DNA of 38,331 nucleotides from Lingula anatina (GCF_001039355.2 NW_019774624.1:1824838-1863168); one strand, 5' to 3'. Numbered from the stretch's first letter, positions 21,122 through 33,069 are shown. The notes: generated by a model not told the origin, from the sequence alone. Translations and numbers: made by a program.

Positions 21122-21315
21122 TCATAGATATCATCGTACAACGTAGATCGATCGGACTCTGGTGATGAGTAGAATACAGCAAATCTGGTGATTATACAAA
21201 TATGTTGAAACAAGAGGAGGTATGTTAATCTGCCAAAGTGATTGCATACAGCGATAGTCCTCGCAGAGTTGGATCGATCTGCATAGACCGATGGTCTCAT
21301 GGGAATGAACCCATT
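21122..21315. mobile_element. Copy 1 of a TAGATCGATC palindromic repeat family
   Basis: The arms contain CAACGTAGATCGATCGGACTC at the left and GCAGAGTTGGATCGATCTGC at the right (reverse complement), with ATTATACAAATATGTTG in the middle. The same design recurs at 36057-36287. It abuts the foldback element directly. Confidence 0.65.
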
Positions 21316-21969
21316 GTTTACCGATGGGAACATTGTGCAACGTACCCGCGGGCGCCCACATTTGTGCATATATAAAGACAACCGAGAAGAACAAATGGCG
21401 AAGAGCCAACTTGAGAGAAAACTGTCACACGTTCTATTTATAGTATTTTTGCACGCTGTTAAAACGCTGTTGGTATAAGTTTTAATTAGTTTCTTTTATA
21501 ACTTGGCTACTTGCAAACGCTAAATGCATTTTTACAGCGAGTTCCTTTTTTTCAGAAAATTATCTTCTAATTCAAATTTAAAGATACAGTCTGTAAAATG
21601 GTGTAAACAAACGTGAGTTATAAATTTGAAAAACCTTATGTTAAAAATCTAATATGTAAAAAGAAATATTTTGCATACATTTAATATGAAATAGGGCCAA
21701 CGGATCAATTAAACTCCACAGTACCTTGAAAAGGCGTTTACCAGGAAGGAGATTTAATTAGCAACATAACACTGGTAATAACTATCAGCGATTTATGTAA
21801 AAGTTTAAAGTTGAAACATGAGGCTATTTCTTAGCAATTTAACACTCTCTTTAAGAATGCAGAAAACATCAAATGTGGTGCACTAGTGTGGTATTCTGAA
21901 GTCGTTTATGTGATTTTTAGATATCGAGCAGATTTCACTAAACTGTTCACAATACAGTCTCCTACCGTC

Positions 21970-22025
21970 AGTGTGACTGATGAAGTCCCAAATGTTGGGA
22001 CGAAAGCTGTTGCAAGAACGCTTGC
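21970..22025 (+). ncRNA. Possible hammerhead-ribozyme-like hairpin
   Basis: CTGATGA at 21977-21983, one A, a perfect 7-bp stem GTCCCAA/TTGGGAC, then GAAA at 22002-22005 copies the hammerhead catalytic core order. After it AGC...GCTT could form a short stem III with a CUU site. Stem I pairing is poor and the extra A is unusual, so it may be a relic, for example from a Penelope-like retroelement, or chance. Confidence 0.25.
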
Positions 22026-22027
22026 AG

Positions 22028-22171
22028 TTAGAGAGCATTCACGTCGAGAAGGGCCGAGGTCTAGCAAGGCCGAGACCTAAATATGGCGGACCTACATGAA
22101 AGGAAGACCGCGCAATCCTTTAATGGTCTCTCAATGACATTGCTCTTCTCGATGTGAATTCTCTCTTAGTG
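22028..22171. mobile_element. Small inverted-repeat element
   Basis: TTAGAGAGCATTCACGTCGA at the left pairs with the right-hand TTAAGAGAGAATTCACATCGA-type arm in reverse complement (ends near 22171). About 144 bp, non-coding. Confidence 0.6.
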
Positions 22172-24025
22172 TAAAAATTCAAGGGTTTAAAAATAGTCTC
22201 TGTCAGTTTCTATCCCCCTCTAACCCTCATATTCACACTATATGAACTCTTGCATCGTTAACATGCAATTAATCATGGTAGCCTACATGTTCAAATAAAC
22301 GTCTTATTCTCACGTGCGGTGTGAAAACGTGTTCATTATGGATCTATAACTACCATGGCATAGCTGAAGCTTATCCAATAGTTCGACAAGTCTTGACTGG
22401 CAGTTTTAAAGGATTTTTATTATTATGAACTTGGACAAGCCCTATCGTGACAAACACTCGCACCCTACACCAAAAAAACGACCTCTGAGGCTTTTTTATG
22501 AAGGATGCATTTTTTATTTATCAAATGGCGAAAACATCATAATTCAGCTGCTCGTCTCCGTCGTATAATTCAAGTCTGATCACCGGCTTTTCGTGATATC
22601 CATCGGCTATCAGAATATCTGTACGTCAAATGATAGTTTATGAAATGTCACATATGACTTTCTAATCTTAAGGTCGGTTGTCCATATTCTAGGAACAAAA
22701 TTATAGCACCAACTAACCCATCAGAACACTAAGATTGACTGGGCAAATTCTGATAAAGCCGAAAGAAACCAAAGAGTCTAAAATATGTTTTCAAATTTAC
22801 AGCACAATCTTTGTGAATTTACCTTTTATATGTTACAATATTTCTAGACCCCGCTTAGACTGGAGCGGTTTTACGAAATAAAAATCATTATTAGAAAAGT
22901 CCCTCTATAAGATAAATAAGTCTCTATGCCTAACAATTTTGAATACATTAACATCGTATGTACACATACAGATAGTTTGGGTGTGACCGAACTCTGCAGC
23001 AGACGACCAGATTCACAGTTCTAAGCAGCGAAGTAACGACCATTTAAACAAATATGTTCACCTTTTTTCAGTATTATCTAGATATAATAACAGTATATGT
23101 ATTAGAATCGTACAATGCTAATCATGTACAAGAGAAAAGTTCGAATCAGAATCAATTCTTCAGCTGGCCATTCATGCATGGATAAGATAATTGCACTACA
23201 GTCGCAATTTACCTTGTGATGAATTATCTGCTAACAACATAAGAAATACGAAGAAAACGCTAAAAATCACCGTAGGCGGATCTCTTTTCCAACACGAAAT
23301 GGCAATGGTTGGTTTGGGTGGAGGCAAGGGCCACATTGTGTTTTTGTCTTCTTTTTTTAAAGAGGAGAGGAGAATGCGCTGCAATTGTGAATGAGAAACT
23401 TGTAAGCACAGCTGTTATAGCATCATGCATTCTCCACTAAACTGTAGTTTACACCTTTCGTTTCTTGCTCACGTCTAACGCAGATTAATATAAATTGCTT
23501 GGAGCAATTGCACCTAAATTGGTAATGTTGGAACTCTTTGTAGGAGGAAGAAGCCATTGAAGAAATATTCTAAAATAAGATCCAATAATCGGACTCTTTC
23601 ACAGGTGTAATTTGTCACGTAAAAAGTGTATTTTGCGACCTAAAACAATGTCTACAGAGTCTTTGTGCTTTAAGCATTTTTGCGTGCTTGTATTTGTGTG
23701 GCAAGGTACAGATGGATATGTGCAAGTTTGATTCAGCCACTCAGCAAGAAAATAGCTAGTCGTGCCCATGAAGAAAGAAAGACGGACTATTGACGCAAAT
23801 TACTGCATCATACTTAGGTTGCAGTTGCAACACTACCCCTCCCTCCCGTAGGAAAACTGTAACCAATCAGTGTTTAATAACCATCTTAGTTATCCATTCA
23901 AGTCTACACGCATGCCTTTGTGTAACCTGTGTCTCGCTGTCTGTCCAAGCCGGAGACCTCCACGACGACAAGTTATAGGTTGGTAGTTCTGTGCACCGAC
24001 TCCGCCCCTTGATATCTCGGCTCAT
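22172..24025. other. Upstream interval before the GPCR
   Basis: No exon or RNA gene recognised. The last few hundred bases, with CCGCCCC at 24002, may hold GPCR regulatory sequence. Confidence 0.5.
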
Positions 24026-24034
24026 TATAAAAAG
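24026..24034 (+). promoter_or_regulatory. TATA box of the GPCR gene
   Basis: TATAAAAAG preceded by a GC-box-like CCGCCCC at 24002-24008. Transcription would start near 24055, giving a 5' UTR of roughly 385 bases if unspliced. Confidence 0.55.
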
Positions 24035-24438
24035 GAGACAGAAATTCAAACAGGCAGATTAAGTTCTTGGGAATTTCACAGATATCTTTGCTTAGGTGAT
24101 TCGCCATTTAATGCAAGACTGAGAGCGCGATTTGTGACGATTTTTGCCAGGGGTGATCATTCACACTGCGCCGTCTTGAGCATTTGAAAAATTAACCGGC
24201 AGTGCCTTGCTCTACGGAGATCACTGTTATCAACATCAAAAGACGAGACGTTCACTCTAATGATCAGTGCATGGTGGATCGTTCAAGGAAAATGGTGACG
24301 TGAATAATCTCCCGGATAAGAGAATGCGCTGACAAGATGAATACAGAACCACGCACAAATGACTAACCGTCTGACTGAGTGATGATCAAAAACTGTTTCC
24401 CACATTCTAAACTATAAGCATTGATAAATTGCCCAATT

Positions 24439-25563
24439 ATGACATCTATTGAGACTTTTGCGGAAGCGTCGATAGCGCTTAACATCACGAGCAACGTCAC
24501 CGAGGTTTTAAACTTTACAGACGGTTTCAATGCGACGACTGCACTTGTTCCAGAGGACTTAGACTTTCCGTCGCCGATGTTGCGACGTTTCTTAGACTTC
24601 ATCACTATCATATTACTGATATTCATGATCGTGTCATCGTTTGGGCACATCATTGTCATCACATGCATATATAAGGAAAAATCGCTACGTACGGCTTTCA
24701 ACTGCTACGTTGTTGCCCTGTCTATAGCGGACTGCTTGATTTCACTTATCGCGGCTCCGATCCATTTGGCCCAACAAATCAACAATGGGAAGGCAATCGA
24801 AAAGCACTGGTGTACCATTAAAGTGGCCGCGGCTACGGTCTCTATCGTGTATTCTCTGTTGTCTATGTGCGTGATTGCCTTGTTCAGACTTAACTGCGTG
24901 CTCCGACCTTTTAAGCAGATGACAATTACTTTTGTAGCAGCTACCATTGGCGTCCAAACCGTTCTGAGCATCGTTGTGCACGTGATAATGTTTGATTCAG
25001 CGTTTGTGGGGTTCCCGTGCGAAATGATGCATATGATGTACAGAGAGGACACATTTCGACAATACAAGTCGTTCTACCTGCAGACCCTCCGCGATACGGT
25101 GCAGACCCACCGGTGGCTGGCTATTCCAGTCATTGCAGCGCTCAGCTTTCTGATCAGCATTGCAAGTTACATCATGATATTTTGCGCTTTGCGAGCACGG
25201 CAGCTCCACAGAGTGGAACCGCTCAGCGACCCAGGGAACCAGTCCGCCGAGGTAGGTACAGCTATGTCAACTCTGGCGACTACTTCTCAGGCTCAGGCAA
25301 GTCACCAAGTAGAAACGGGCCAGGTGCACAATTCCACTCAAAAAGTGGAGCTTTTGACTTTGAAAGCCGCACTGATTCTCACCGTTACTTTCTTTTCTTG
25401 CTACGCCCCCTCTTTTGCAGTGGGTTTTTTTAACGGTTCTGGCAAGGGTTATCTTTATCCGTTAGTCACGGCCCTGACATATTTCCACTGCACATTCAAT
25501 CCGCTAATTTATATTTGGAACTCTAAGATGTTTAGGGCCGCTTTTCATAAAGTGTTTTTTTAG
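24439..25563 (+). CDS. Rhodopsin-class (class A) G-protein-coupled receptor, single exon
   Basis: 374 residues from ATG 24439; the open frame extends upstream only through non-ATG codons. The N-terminus has four N-glycosylation sites (N15, N19, N25, N31). Seven hydrophobic helices follow: about 52-78, 88-111, 126-153, 163-185, 226-250, 303-330 and 338-360. Class A marks are LSIAD98 in helix 2, Cys125 and Cys194 for the extracellular disulfide, P324 in helix 6 and NPLIY at 354-358. Unusual changes: GN of helix 1 is GH (70), DRY is FRL (149-151), CWxP is CYAP (321-324), and helix 4 lacks its Trp. Helix 7 has no retinal Lys, so it is not an opsin. The third inner loop (about 251-302) is long and Ser/Thr/Gln-rich. 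The ligand is unknown. Intronless lineage-specific receptors are common in invertebrates. Confidence 0.93.
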   Translation: MTSIETFAEASIALNITSNVTEVLNFTDGFNATTALVPEDLDFPSPMLRRFLDFITIILLIFMIVSSFGHIIVITCIYKEKSLRTAFNCYVVALSIADCLISLIAAPIHLAQQINNGKAIEKHWCTIKVAAATVSIVYSLLSMCVIALFRLNCVLRPFKQMTITFVAATIGVQTVLSIVVHVIMFDSAFVGFPCEMMHMMYREDTFRQYKSFYLQTLRDTVQTHRWLAIPVIAALSFLISIASYIMIFCALRARQLHRVEPLSDPGNQSAEVGTAMSTLATTSQAQASHQVETGQVHNSTQKVELLTLKAALILTVTFFSCYAPSFAVGFFNGSGKGYLYPLVTALTYFHCTFNPLIYIWNSKMFRAAFHKVFF

Positions 25564-26136
25564 ATCAAAGAACAACTGTGGCAGAAAGAGGGGGGGCAAG
25601 GGGGGTTCAAAACCGCTCTTTTGTCCAGGAAATGTCCACTCTGATTAAAATATTGATTTAGGTTCTATGTCATTCCTCAAGCTGGGTCAATTTAGGGGTT
25701 AAAAAACAACACAATTTTAGAAAAAGACCCCCCCTCGAAAGTGGTGGCGAATGGCCTGTTTGGCATTAAGCTTTGAAGACGCCTGCCCCAACACAAGTGT
25801 GACAGAATTGGAATTTAGTTGAGGCATTTTCGGGTTAAGGGATTTTTGAAAATTATTCGTTTTGCACATACTTGTCACATGTATTTACTGTTGTCTCACT
25901 ATAAAAAGCGATTGTCATCTAAATCACTGAAGCGTATCAACAAAAGCATTCAGATAATTGATTCAACGTTTATGCGCGATTAGATTTTAAGTAAAATACT
26001 AGTCAAGGTTAGTTGATATTTGTACGTTTCAAGTTGATTTTCATCTATTCAGAGAATTATCTTCACGATGTTTTCAAATGTTGAAGAGAAAACTATATGT
26101 TATTGTGTTCTGTTTCCTACCAAAAGGGATGAACAT
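25564..26136. other. 3' flank of the GPCR
   Basis: Probable 3' UTR then non-coding sequence with G and C runs. No other gene seen. Confidence 0.5.
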
Positions 26137-26147
26137 ATATTGCTCTT

Positions 26148-26274
26148 ACCCTCTACCAAGACCACAGATTGATTTTTCACTAGATATTAACAGATATGTC
26201 TCTGGTTAAATAGATGGCTAATCTCTGCCTCAGCAAATATGTCCACAATAATAACTGCGGCCCTGGTAGAGGGC
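26148..26274. mobile_element. 127-bp MITE with 11-bp target duplication
   Basis: The inverted ends ACCCTCTACCAAGACCACAG and, in reverse complement, GCCCTCTACCAGGGCCGCAG flank an AT-rich core. ATATTGCTCTT stands directly on both sides (26137-26147 and 26275-26285). A duplication of 9-11 bp suits Mutator-like elements. Confidence 0.75.
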
Positions 26275-26880
26275 ATATTGCTCTTAATATTATCTTTATT
26301 ATTTATCCATGAATCCAATTGTATGTATTGTTTGTAAAATACACTGTTCATAGAGATGAGACAGATTTATTTTTAATTAACGTAGAATATTAGTATTATA
26401 TGTTATTAAAATTATTTATATCGCTGTAACAGTTTCCCTTTGTACATATAAAACCTAAAATACTTTCAGTGGTCTTTTAAGTTATCGAAAACCACTTTAT
26501 ATCGATTAGAGAGAATAATTTGTAAATAGGCATAGCATACTTTCATGATTTCAAATAGTTATCGAAAACCACTGTGCAACCCTGTCCCAAGCTGTGTACA
26601 CCTTTATTTAGGGTCCTCTTTTACTGTTTTGATCTCCTGGTCGTGAAATCATTCGTTATTAAGCTACTTCATGGTAGTAAGATCATAACCGTAAGAATGA
26701 AACCCGTACTTTCTAGGCAGGCAAATTTTCTTTCAAAGTTATCTTACTCAGCTGTATCTCTTTCTAGCTTACTTTTCAATTTCACGATGTACTTTTGGTT
26801 TGATTTCGTTTATATTTAGCGATATTAGGATTTGCATAATGTTTATTACGTGAGAGTCAATATTGCATGTGGCATTAATA

Positions 26881-27147
26881 CAGTGGCGGATTTAGTAGAG
26901 GGGGAGTCAGGGGAGTCCTGACCCCCCCCTCCCTCGGATTCTAAAAAATATAACCCTCTTGAAATTAGAATTTTGACAAGCTAAATCATAGTTCTAAACT
27001 GTACCAAAGGGCACTGTTTGCTCTCCAAAAAATTTGGGGGCCCTTGAGCAGGCCCCGAACCCCACACCAAGGGGGCAATGGTCGGCTTCCGAGGCCTGTC
27101 GTTCCGGATCCCCCCCCCCCCTTCAAATAATCCTGGATCCGCCCCTG
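26881..27147. mobile_element. 267-bp hAT-type non-autonomous element
   Basis: Begins CAGTGGCGGATTTAG and ends in the reverse complement of CAGGGGCGGATCCAGG, the CAG...CTG ends common in hAT elements. The interior is G/C-run-rich and non-coding. The expected 8-bp target duplication is not clear (flanks CATTAATA and AGATAACA). Confidence 0.65.
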
Positions 27148-27433
27148 AGATAACATAATTTTAATTTTGTAAGAAGCATTATTTTATCGTCTGCAAACAT
27201 AGTTGTTGCATTTAACTTTTATGGTTCGATTCTGTGGTTAATGTATCTTTGAATGACTCTTATCAGTATTTTAAAAAGAATTTAAAGACCTTTTTATTTT
27301 AAGAATATTTTGGTTAACTTTTATCGTTTACTTTTCAATACTTTAATGAAAGTTTTTGATTTATCTTTGTAGTTTTAGTTTTTATATGTAAATGTAAACA
27401 GCGCTCAGAGTATAGCACGGTTTTAAAGAAATG

Positions 27434-27502
27434 TATTGTTATTATTATTATTGTTATTGTTATTGTTATTATTATTATTGTTATTTTTATTGTTATTATT
27501 AA
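27434..27502. repeat. TTA/TTG microsatellite
   Basis: Imperfect (TTATTG/TTATTA)n tract. Confidence 0.9.
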
Positions 27503-27896
27503 TAAGCCGTCCATCTCAGTTCTTGACAAAAACAATCTGACTGATTATTCTACTTTTCAGACTAGACCAAGCGAATAAACTTAATTAATTTTAAATCAGT
27601 TGCTGTTAATACAGCCACTATGACATCGATATATTAACGCTGAACTATACCAGTACACTGTCGGGTCCATGCTTTTGAAGGGGGGGGGGGGTAAGCGAAG
27701 ATAAAAAATTATCTTACTTTGCTTGACAATTTTGCTATGATATATTTAAGGGACAGGGATGGGAAATTTCCTTGATTTTGTCTCGTTTTGCTTCTTATGT
27801 TTTTGGAGGTAGACAGGGACAGGTTGGAGAATCATTTTAAAAAGCTAATGGGGAGGGCAAGTGAGCCACGTATACAGTACCCCCCCCCCCCCCCCC

Positions 27897-28321
27897 NNNN
27901 NNNNNNNNNNNNNNNNNNNNNNNNNNNNNNNNNNNNNNNNNNNNNNNNNNNNNNNNNNNNNNNNNNNNNNNNNNNNNNNNNNNNNNNNNNNNNNNNNNNN
28001 NNNNNNNNNNNNNNNNNNNNNNNNNNNNNNNNNNNNNNNNNNNNNNNNNNNNNNNNNNNNNNNNNNNNNNNNNNNNNNNNNNNNNNNNNNNNNNNNNNNN
28101 NNNNNNNNNNNNNNNNNNNNNNNNNNNNNNNNNNNNNNNNNNNNNNNNNNNNNNNNNNNNNNNNNNNNNNNNNNNNNNNNNNNNNNNNNNNNNNNNNNNN
28201 NNNNNNNNNNNNNNNNNNNNNNNNNNNNNNNNNNNNNNNNNNNNNNNNNNNNNNNNNNNNNNNNNNNNNNNNNNNNNNNNNNNNNNNNNNNNNNNNNNNN
28301 NNNNNNNNNNNNNNNNNNNNN
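27897..28321. other. Assembly gap of 425 N between C runs
   Basis: C16 precedes and C17 follows the Ns. The gap probably reflects a homopolymer or GC-rich tract that stopped reads. The open frames spanning it are not real. Confidence 0.98.
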
Positions 28322-28724
28322 CCCCCCCCCCCCCCCCCAGCCTGGAGCTGACAGTTCAAAGAAAATAATACGTGAACTGGTATCAGTCTTCTCATAGTTT
28401 TTCTTATAGTTTTCAAGTTTTAAGTGTTTGTAAGAATAAACAGGAATGGAAGTTCGATGTACAAAACGATTGGATATTGTTGTTAAAGAATAAAAATCTA
28501 TAAAAAGAACTTATTTTGTTGATGAATATTTACCCTTTGACGTCTTTTACCGTGCCAGTTCAGCGACGAGGAGCTCCCAATTCCCTAAAATGACGAATTC
28601 TGAATAGTAGTTTTTGCATGATACTCTGGTTTTTATTTATACACTTTGTGACATTGGGAACTAATCCCAAAAAGTGAAAAAAAAAACAAATGGAAACTAA
28701 AAGAAAAATGAAAATGAATTTCAG

Positions 28725-28973
28725 GTTGATATCAAGTTTAGGAGTGGTCTACCTCCCAGAAAAAAAGCAGCAGTGTTAGTTATACCGGTTTCATTTCCAA
28801 ATGATTATTCATTGAAGACATATAGCGTGTTAATGATAAAAAGTACATGCAATGTAATAGCGAGGGAATGGAATACAGAAAATAGGTTGCATGCAGAGTC
28901 TGTAAAACTAAAAACATTGAAAGCTGAACTTAAGTTATCCTTCATTAAAACAAAGAAAATAACGCGCTTTTAG
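28725..28973 (+). pseudogene. LINE reverse-transcriptase C-terminal remnant
   Basis: The frame reads GLPPRKKAAVLVIPVS...LKTYSV...AREWNTENRLHAES...LKTLKAELKLSF then stops at 28973. The order L-x-x-P, LKTY, WN, R, S, LKxxLxxxF is the usual tail of CR1/L2/RTE-type LINE ORF2. No catalytic reverse-transcriptase motif is left, because the upstream part is missing or lost. Confidence 0.4.
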
Positions 28974-29614
28974 GTGTGTGTTAGATTTAATTATGGTAAT
29001 TTAATTTTGAAATAACCGCAAGCTGCGCTACGTTTGTTGCGCTTCATGCCCGCACTATGTTGACGTGATATCTGCCCAGAAATTTTAACCTCGGGTAATT
29101 CAACCGATAATGCGGATAATGCAGCCGCTAATTTATTGTTTGATGTTGCAAATATCCCCAGATATAACTGCCTTAGAACGGAAAACATACTTGCCGCGTT
29201 CAGATCATATTGTACCCGAATTCTAAAGACAAAGCTATCATGTTGTCCACCTCCAACCCCCTAAACCTTGGGGAAATCATTCAGCGGACCACATACGTCA
29301 ACAATCTGCCTGTTTTGTTTCACGTCAGCAGTCTTTTGTACATATTCCTAGATTACGTAACTCTGATTCAGACAACTTCTTCCCCGAGTGACATTCCTGG
29401 AGATTACATGTAGCAGCAGACAAAATCAATCATCCTCTCTGACGCTGCCTGTTTTGCTGTAACATGGTCGAAGAATGTTTAATTGCCCACTTTTGTAATA
29501 TCCGACATTTTGACACACTTGGTCTTTGAATGGGCTTCAGAGAAAAATATCCTGTATGCCTAGAAAACTATATATTTTTCATTTACAGCCTCTTATACGT
29601 GGAGGTACAGGGAG

Positions 29615-32435
29615 AAATAAAGCGGCACCCAAACGCTTTAGAAATTCCCATTTATTTATTTGAATTCTAATAATAAAATATTAAATTATTTTATAAAACG
29701 TGATACTTAAAGCTATCCCTTATACTGCTCTTTCTTCATGCATATTCGTCTTTAGGTGGAGACCATACAATCATATGTATCTTTATAGGCCTACTCCCTT
29801 TCAAAAGTTCCCTCTAAGTTTTCTCCTTTCTCTTAAGTTCCGTTTATGACTCTTATTCAGTTGCGTGTTCTCCAAGTCTCACAATTTCCATAAGTCCATG
29901 GAGGAGGTGGTAAGACGTAGTAGCCTTCCCTCTTGTGAATGCGTGTTCCGTTTCGGATATAGCACCAAAATTGTGTATATATGCTTTAAATGCTTGACTT
30001 TCATACGCATGTAGCACATTGCTAATGATTTCCTGCATGTTCGATCCGATTTCCTCTGTGACTCAACCATCACCGTCAACATCGTGAGTGATAACCAAAA
30101 CAACTTGTTTCATAAGTGTAGGCAATTAGCACAATCCGTGAAACACGCCTGTCGTATGTCAAAATTCATTTACAATAAAAAGCATCTGAAGATCTAGGAC
30201 CCAAAATATAGATTCTATCCTAGTGAAGATGCAGCCATGGCAATTATGCTTTATCCACGCCTTCCATGTGCATGTCATTTCCAGCAAGGCTTGTCAGTTA
30301 TTTTTTTAATATGAGTTATTTTAATGTTAAGGGGTTAATTAAAAGTTGAGTTTAAGTTGGGTTTTAAAAGTTTTTTGTTTGTTTGTTAAAACTACGCGAA
30401 ATGCAGACCGTTCTTCGCATCTCATCTCCTCTCCACAACGTCGCATGTCACATGTATTAAACATTAACACGCTAGGTTGTTATTATTGAAAACAATCAAG
30501 TTGAATAATCGTTTTTAGAGAACTAAAATGTCCCTTGTTCCAAATCATTTCAATGAATTGAAGCTGATACAAAAAGTAGTTTTTGCAATTTAATTTACTA
30601 CTAATGTGAATAGAATATCATTATCAAAGCTGCCTATACGTTATTTGAATGTTTCAAAAGCCTCCCATATTGGGCGGGCAATAAGCGGCACCCAAACGCT
30701 TTAGAAATTCCCATTAATTTTTTTATTATTTGAGTTCTTAATGTTAAAATTTTAAGATATTAAAAAAAAGTGCTCCTTCTTTATTTATGTTCGTCTTTAG
30801 ATGTAGACCATACATCCGTATGGATCTTTTCTCCTTTTTAAAATGTTCCGTGTATGTTCTCTTCTTTCTGTTGGGTTCCTTTTAGGACTCTTATTCACTT
30901 GCGTGTTTCCCAAGTTTCAAAGATTCCAGTTACGTGTTCTGGTTCTGATATAACACAATTGTGTAAGCACGTGCTTCATGCACGGCTTCCGTGTGCATGT
31001 GGCACATTTCTAATGATTTCCTGCATGTTCGATCCGATTTCTTCGTCATCATCGTCATTACCAAAACACAATTGTCATAACTGCAGACGAATGGACAATG
31101 TGTGAAACACGCCTGATGTTTGCCACGATTCATCTGCAATAAAAACATCTGAAGATGCAGCCATGGCAATAGTTTTGGATTTTGGCTAATTATGTTGTGC
31201 AGGGACCTGTTTTACAAAATAGCTTGGACCCGAAAACAACTCGTAACTTTCAGATCAAAACTTTCGTTTGACCCAAGATGATACACTGTCTCAACGTGAG
31301 TAAATCAACATGATCTATAAAGGAGTAACGGAGACATGCGCCGCTTTCGCTTTAGATTGGTCAGACCCGTGAGCAGTTTGTGCTCTTTAGCGGAAATAAA
31401 AATAGAATTATTAATCAAACGGTTTTAAATGGTTGTTTTAGCTCTTTGAAATGTCATGAAATTTCATTTGAGCAAACATATCGGGATATGGTTGAGGTAT
31501 TGCGTTGACGCCCGATGTAATGCAAACATTTTTACTATTGTAATGAAACCTCTTTATAACGCGCACAAGGCAATCCATGGCTCGTTTCCATGGCTCGTTT
31601 CAGATTTAAGTAAAGCTCGCTCAAAGAAACCCCTAGCTCACATAATGACCATTTAAACGGTTTATTTGCTGGCGCTCGCTAACTAAATCATCTACGTTCA
31701 GTGTCCAACTTCTGAACCATCCCCCGTGGCTCGCGTCTGTCTTCTTAGCTACCCCAAGCGGTCTCTCTCAATCTCCTCATCGGGTATTAAATCCGAAGGC
31801 AATTTCTCATCTAAGATGTATCCAGTGCTGCACTATTTCGCGGTGCATATAATTCTTAATTACTCATATTGCACAAAAAATTTGCGTTATATAATTACAT
31901 GTTAAGTCATGAAATGAGTCGAGTGCACGAGCAAGCATTGCCATCAAAATTAATTTACAAGTCTGGGGGTTATTTTTGTGAACTGAACACCAAGCGATAT
32001 ATGCCAGAACACCTCGAGCGTCTGCGAAACCACGGCAGTGTAAAATTTGACATACTTACCGAGAGAAGTTAGTTGAATAATGCGTATATCACCAATGTCA
32101 CATAACATCTCCAGTCATGTTTTACCCAATTAATCTAACTCAGACTGCAAAGCTTGTCATTTACGTTAATGTTAATTAAAACAAGGATTCAATTGAAAGT
32201 GTAATTTGAGTTGGGATTAAAACGTTTTCTTAAACAGCGCTGAATGGGGCCCATTCTTGACATGTAATCTCTTCACCATACCGTCGCATGTCACATATAT
32301 TAAACATTAACACGCTAGGTTGTTATTATTGATACGTTATTTAAATGCTTCAAATGCCTTCCATTTGAGGCACATGAATGTATTAAAAAAAACCCCAAGA
32401 AACGAGATATTGAGTGGGCAATAACAACGTGAGTG
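29615..32435. repeat. Diverged tandem duplication, order A-B-A'-X-B'
   Basis: A (about 29615-30250) and A' (about 30684-31175) both begin GCGGCACCCAAACGCTTTAG and share GGAAATCATTAG-type stretches on the - strand. B (about 30300-30680) and B' (about 32165-32430) share CATTAACACGCTAGGTTGTT and a TACGTTATTT..ATG.TTCAAA segment. About 1 kb (X, 31176-32160) is found only in the second copy. Short frames on the - strand in A do not survive in A', so I do not call a gene. Confidence 0.75.
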
Positions 32436-32613
32436 TACAATAGGTTCTGAAAGTATGTCACTAATCACGGTTGATGTTGTTGTCTGAATATATTACTAAC
32501 TTCTTTACACAATACCATTTCTCATTGTTATTTTTTCCGCGTAAAGCCATTTACTGAAATAATTACTACGTGCATTAGGCGTGGTTTTGTGTTCTTGGTA
32601 ATCCTTCTTTATC

Positions 32614-33069
32614 CACCCTGAGCTTCAGAGATAACTTGACACTAACCTCTTCACTATAGCCTATCTTCATCGTGTCAAGTTACCTCTGACGAAAATTGTT
32701 TGACCTAGTTTATATAAGCCAATCGAATCCATGTTTCAAAATTTTTCACCAAAGTTTGGTGAAAACGCTGATTGGTTGACCGTCAATCGGCAATCCTCGG
32801 CTGATTCCGCAAGCTCCATACTAACAACAAAGTTATTGTCGAGTGCGGNTGATATTCAGCCTTATCTTTGATTGGTCCGGATTTGAACAAAGCGCGCTTT
32901 GACTCGTTCGCGTTCATTGGCTAGATCGTTCAATGAGTCATTGAGTGCGGGCTTTAAATTTGATTGGCGGGCGGCGGAGGCTATCGAATGTGGTCAGAGG
33001 TAACTTGACACGATGAAGATAGGCTATAGTGAAGAGGTTAGTGGCAAGTTATCTCTGAAGCTCAGGGTG
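32614..33069. mobile_element. 456-bp MITE with 77-bp terminal inverted repeats and 8-bp target duplication
   Basis: Both ends start CACCCTGAGCTTCAGAGATA and stay paired for about 77 bases with one mismatch. TCTTTATC lies directly on each side (32606-32613 and 33070-33077), as for hAT or P-type elements. The interior is non-coding and has one N at 32849. Confidence 0.9.

Noticed and set aside
27788-28416. Open frames through the N block
   Set aside because: They consist of Ns and C/G homopolymers.
31869-32072. A 67-codon + strand frame that looks protein-like
   Set aside because: No known motif, no acceptor or neighbour exon in phase, and part overlaps the duplicated region. Chance cannot be excluded.
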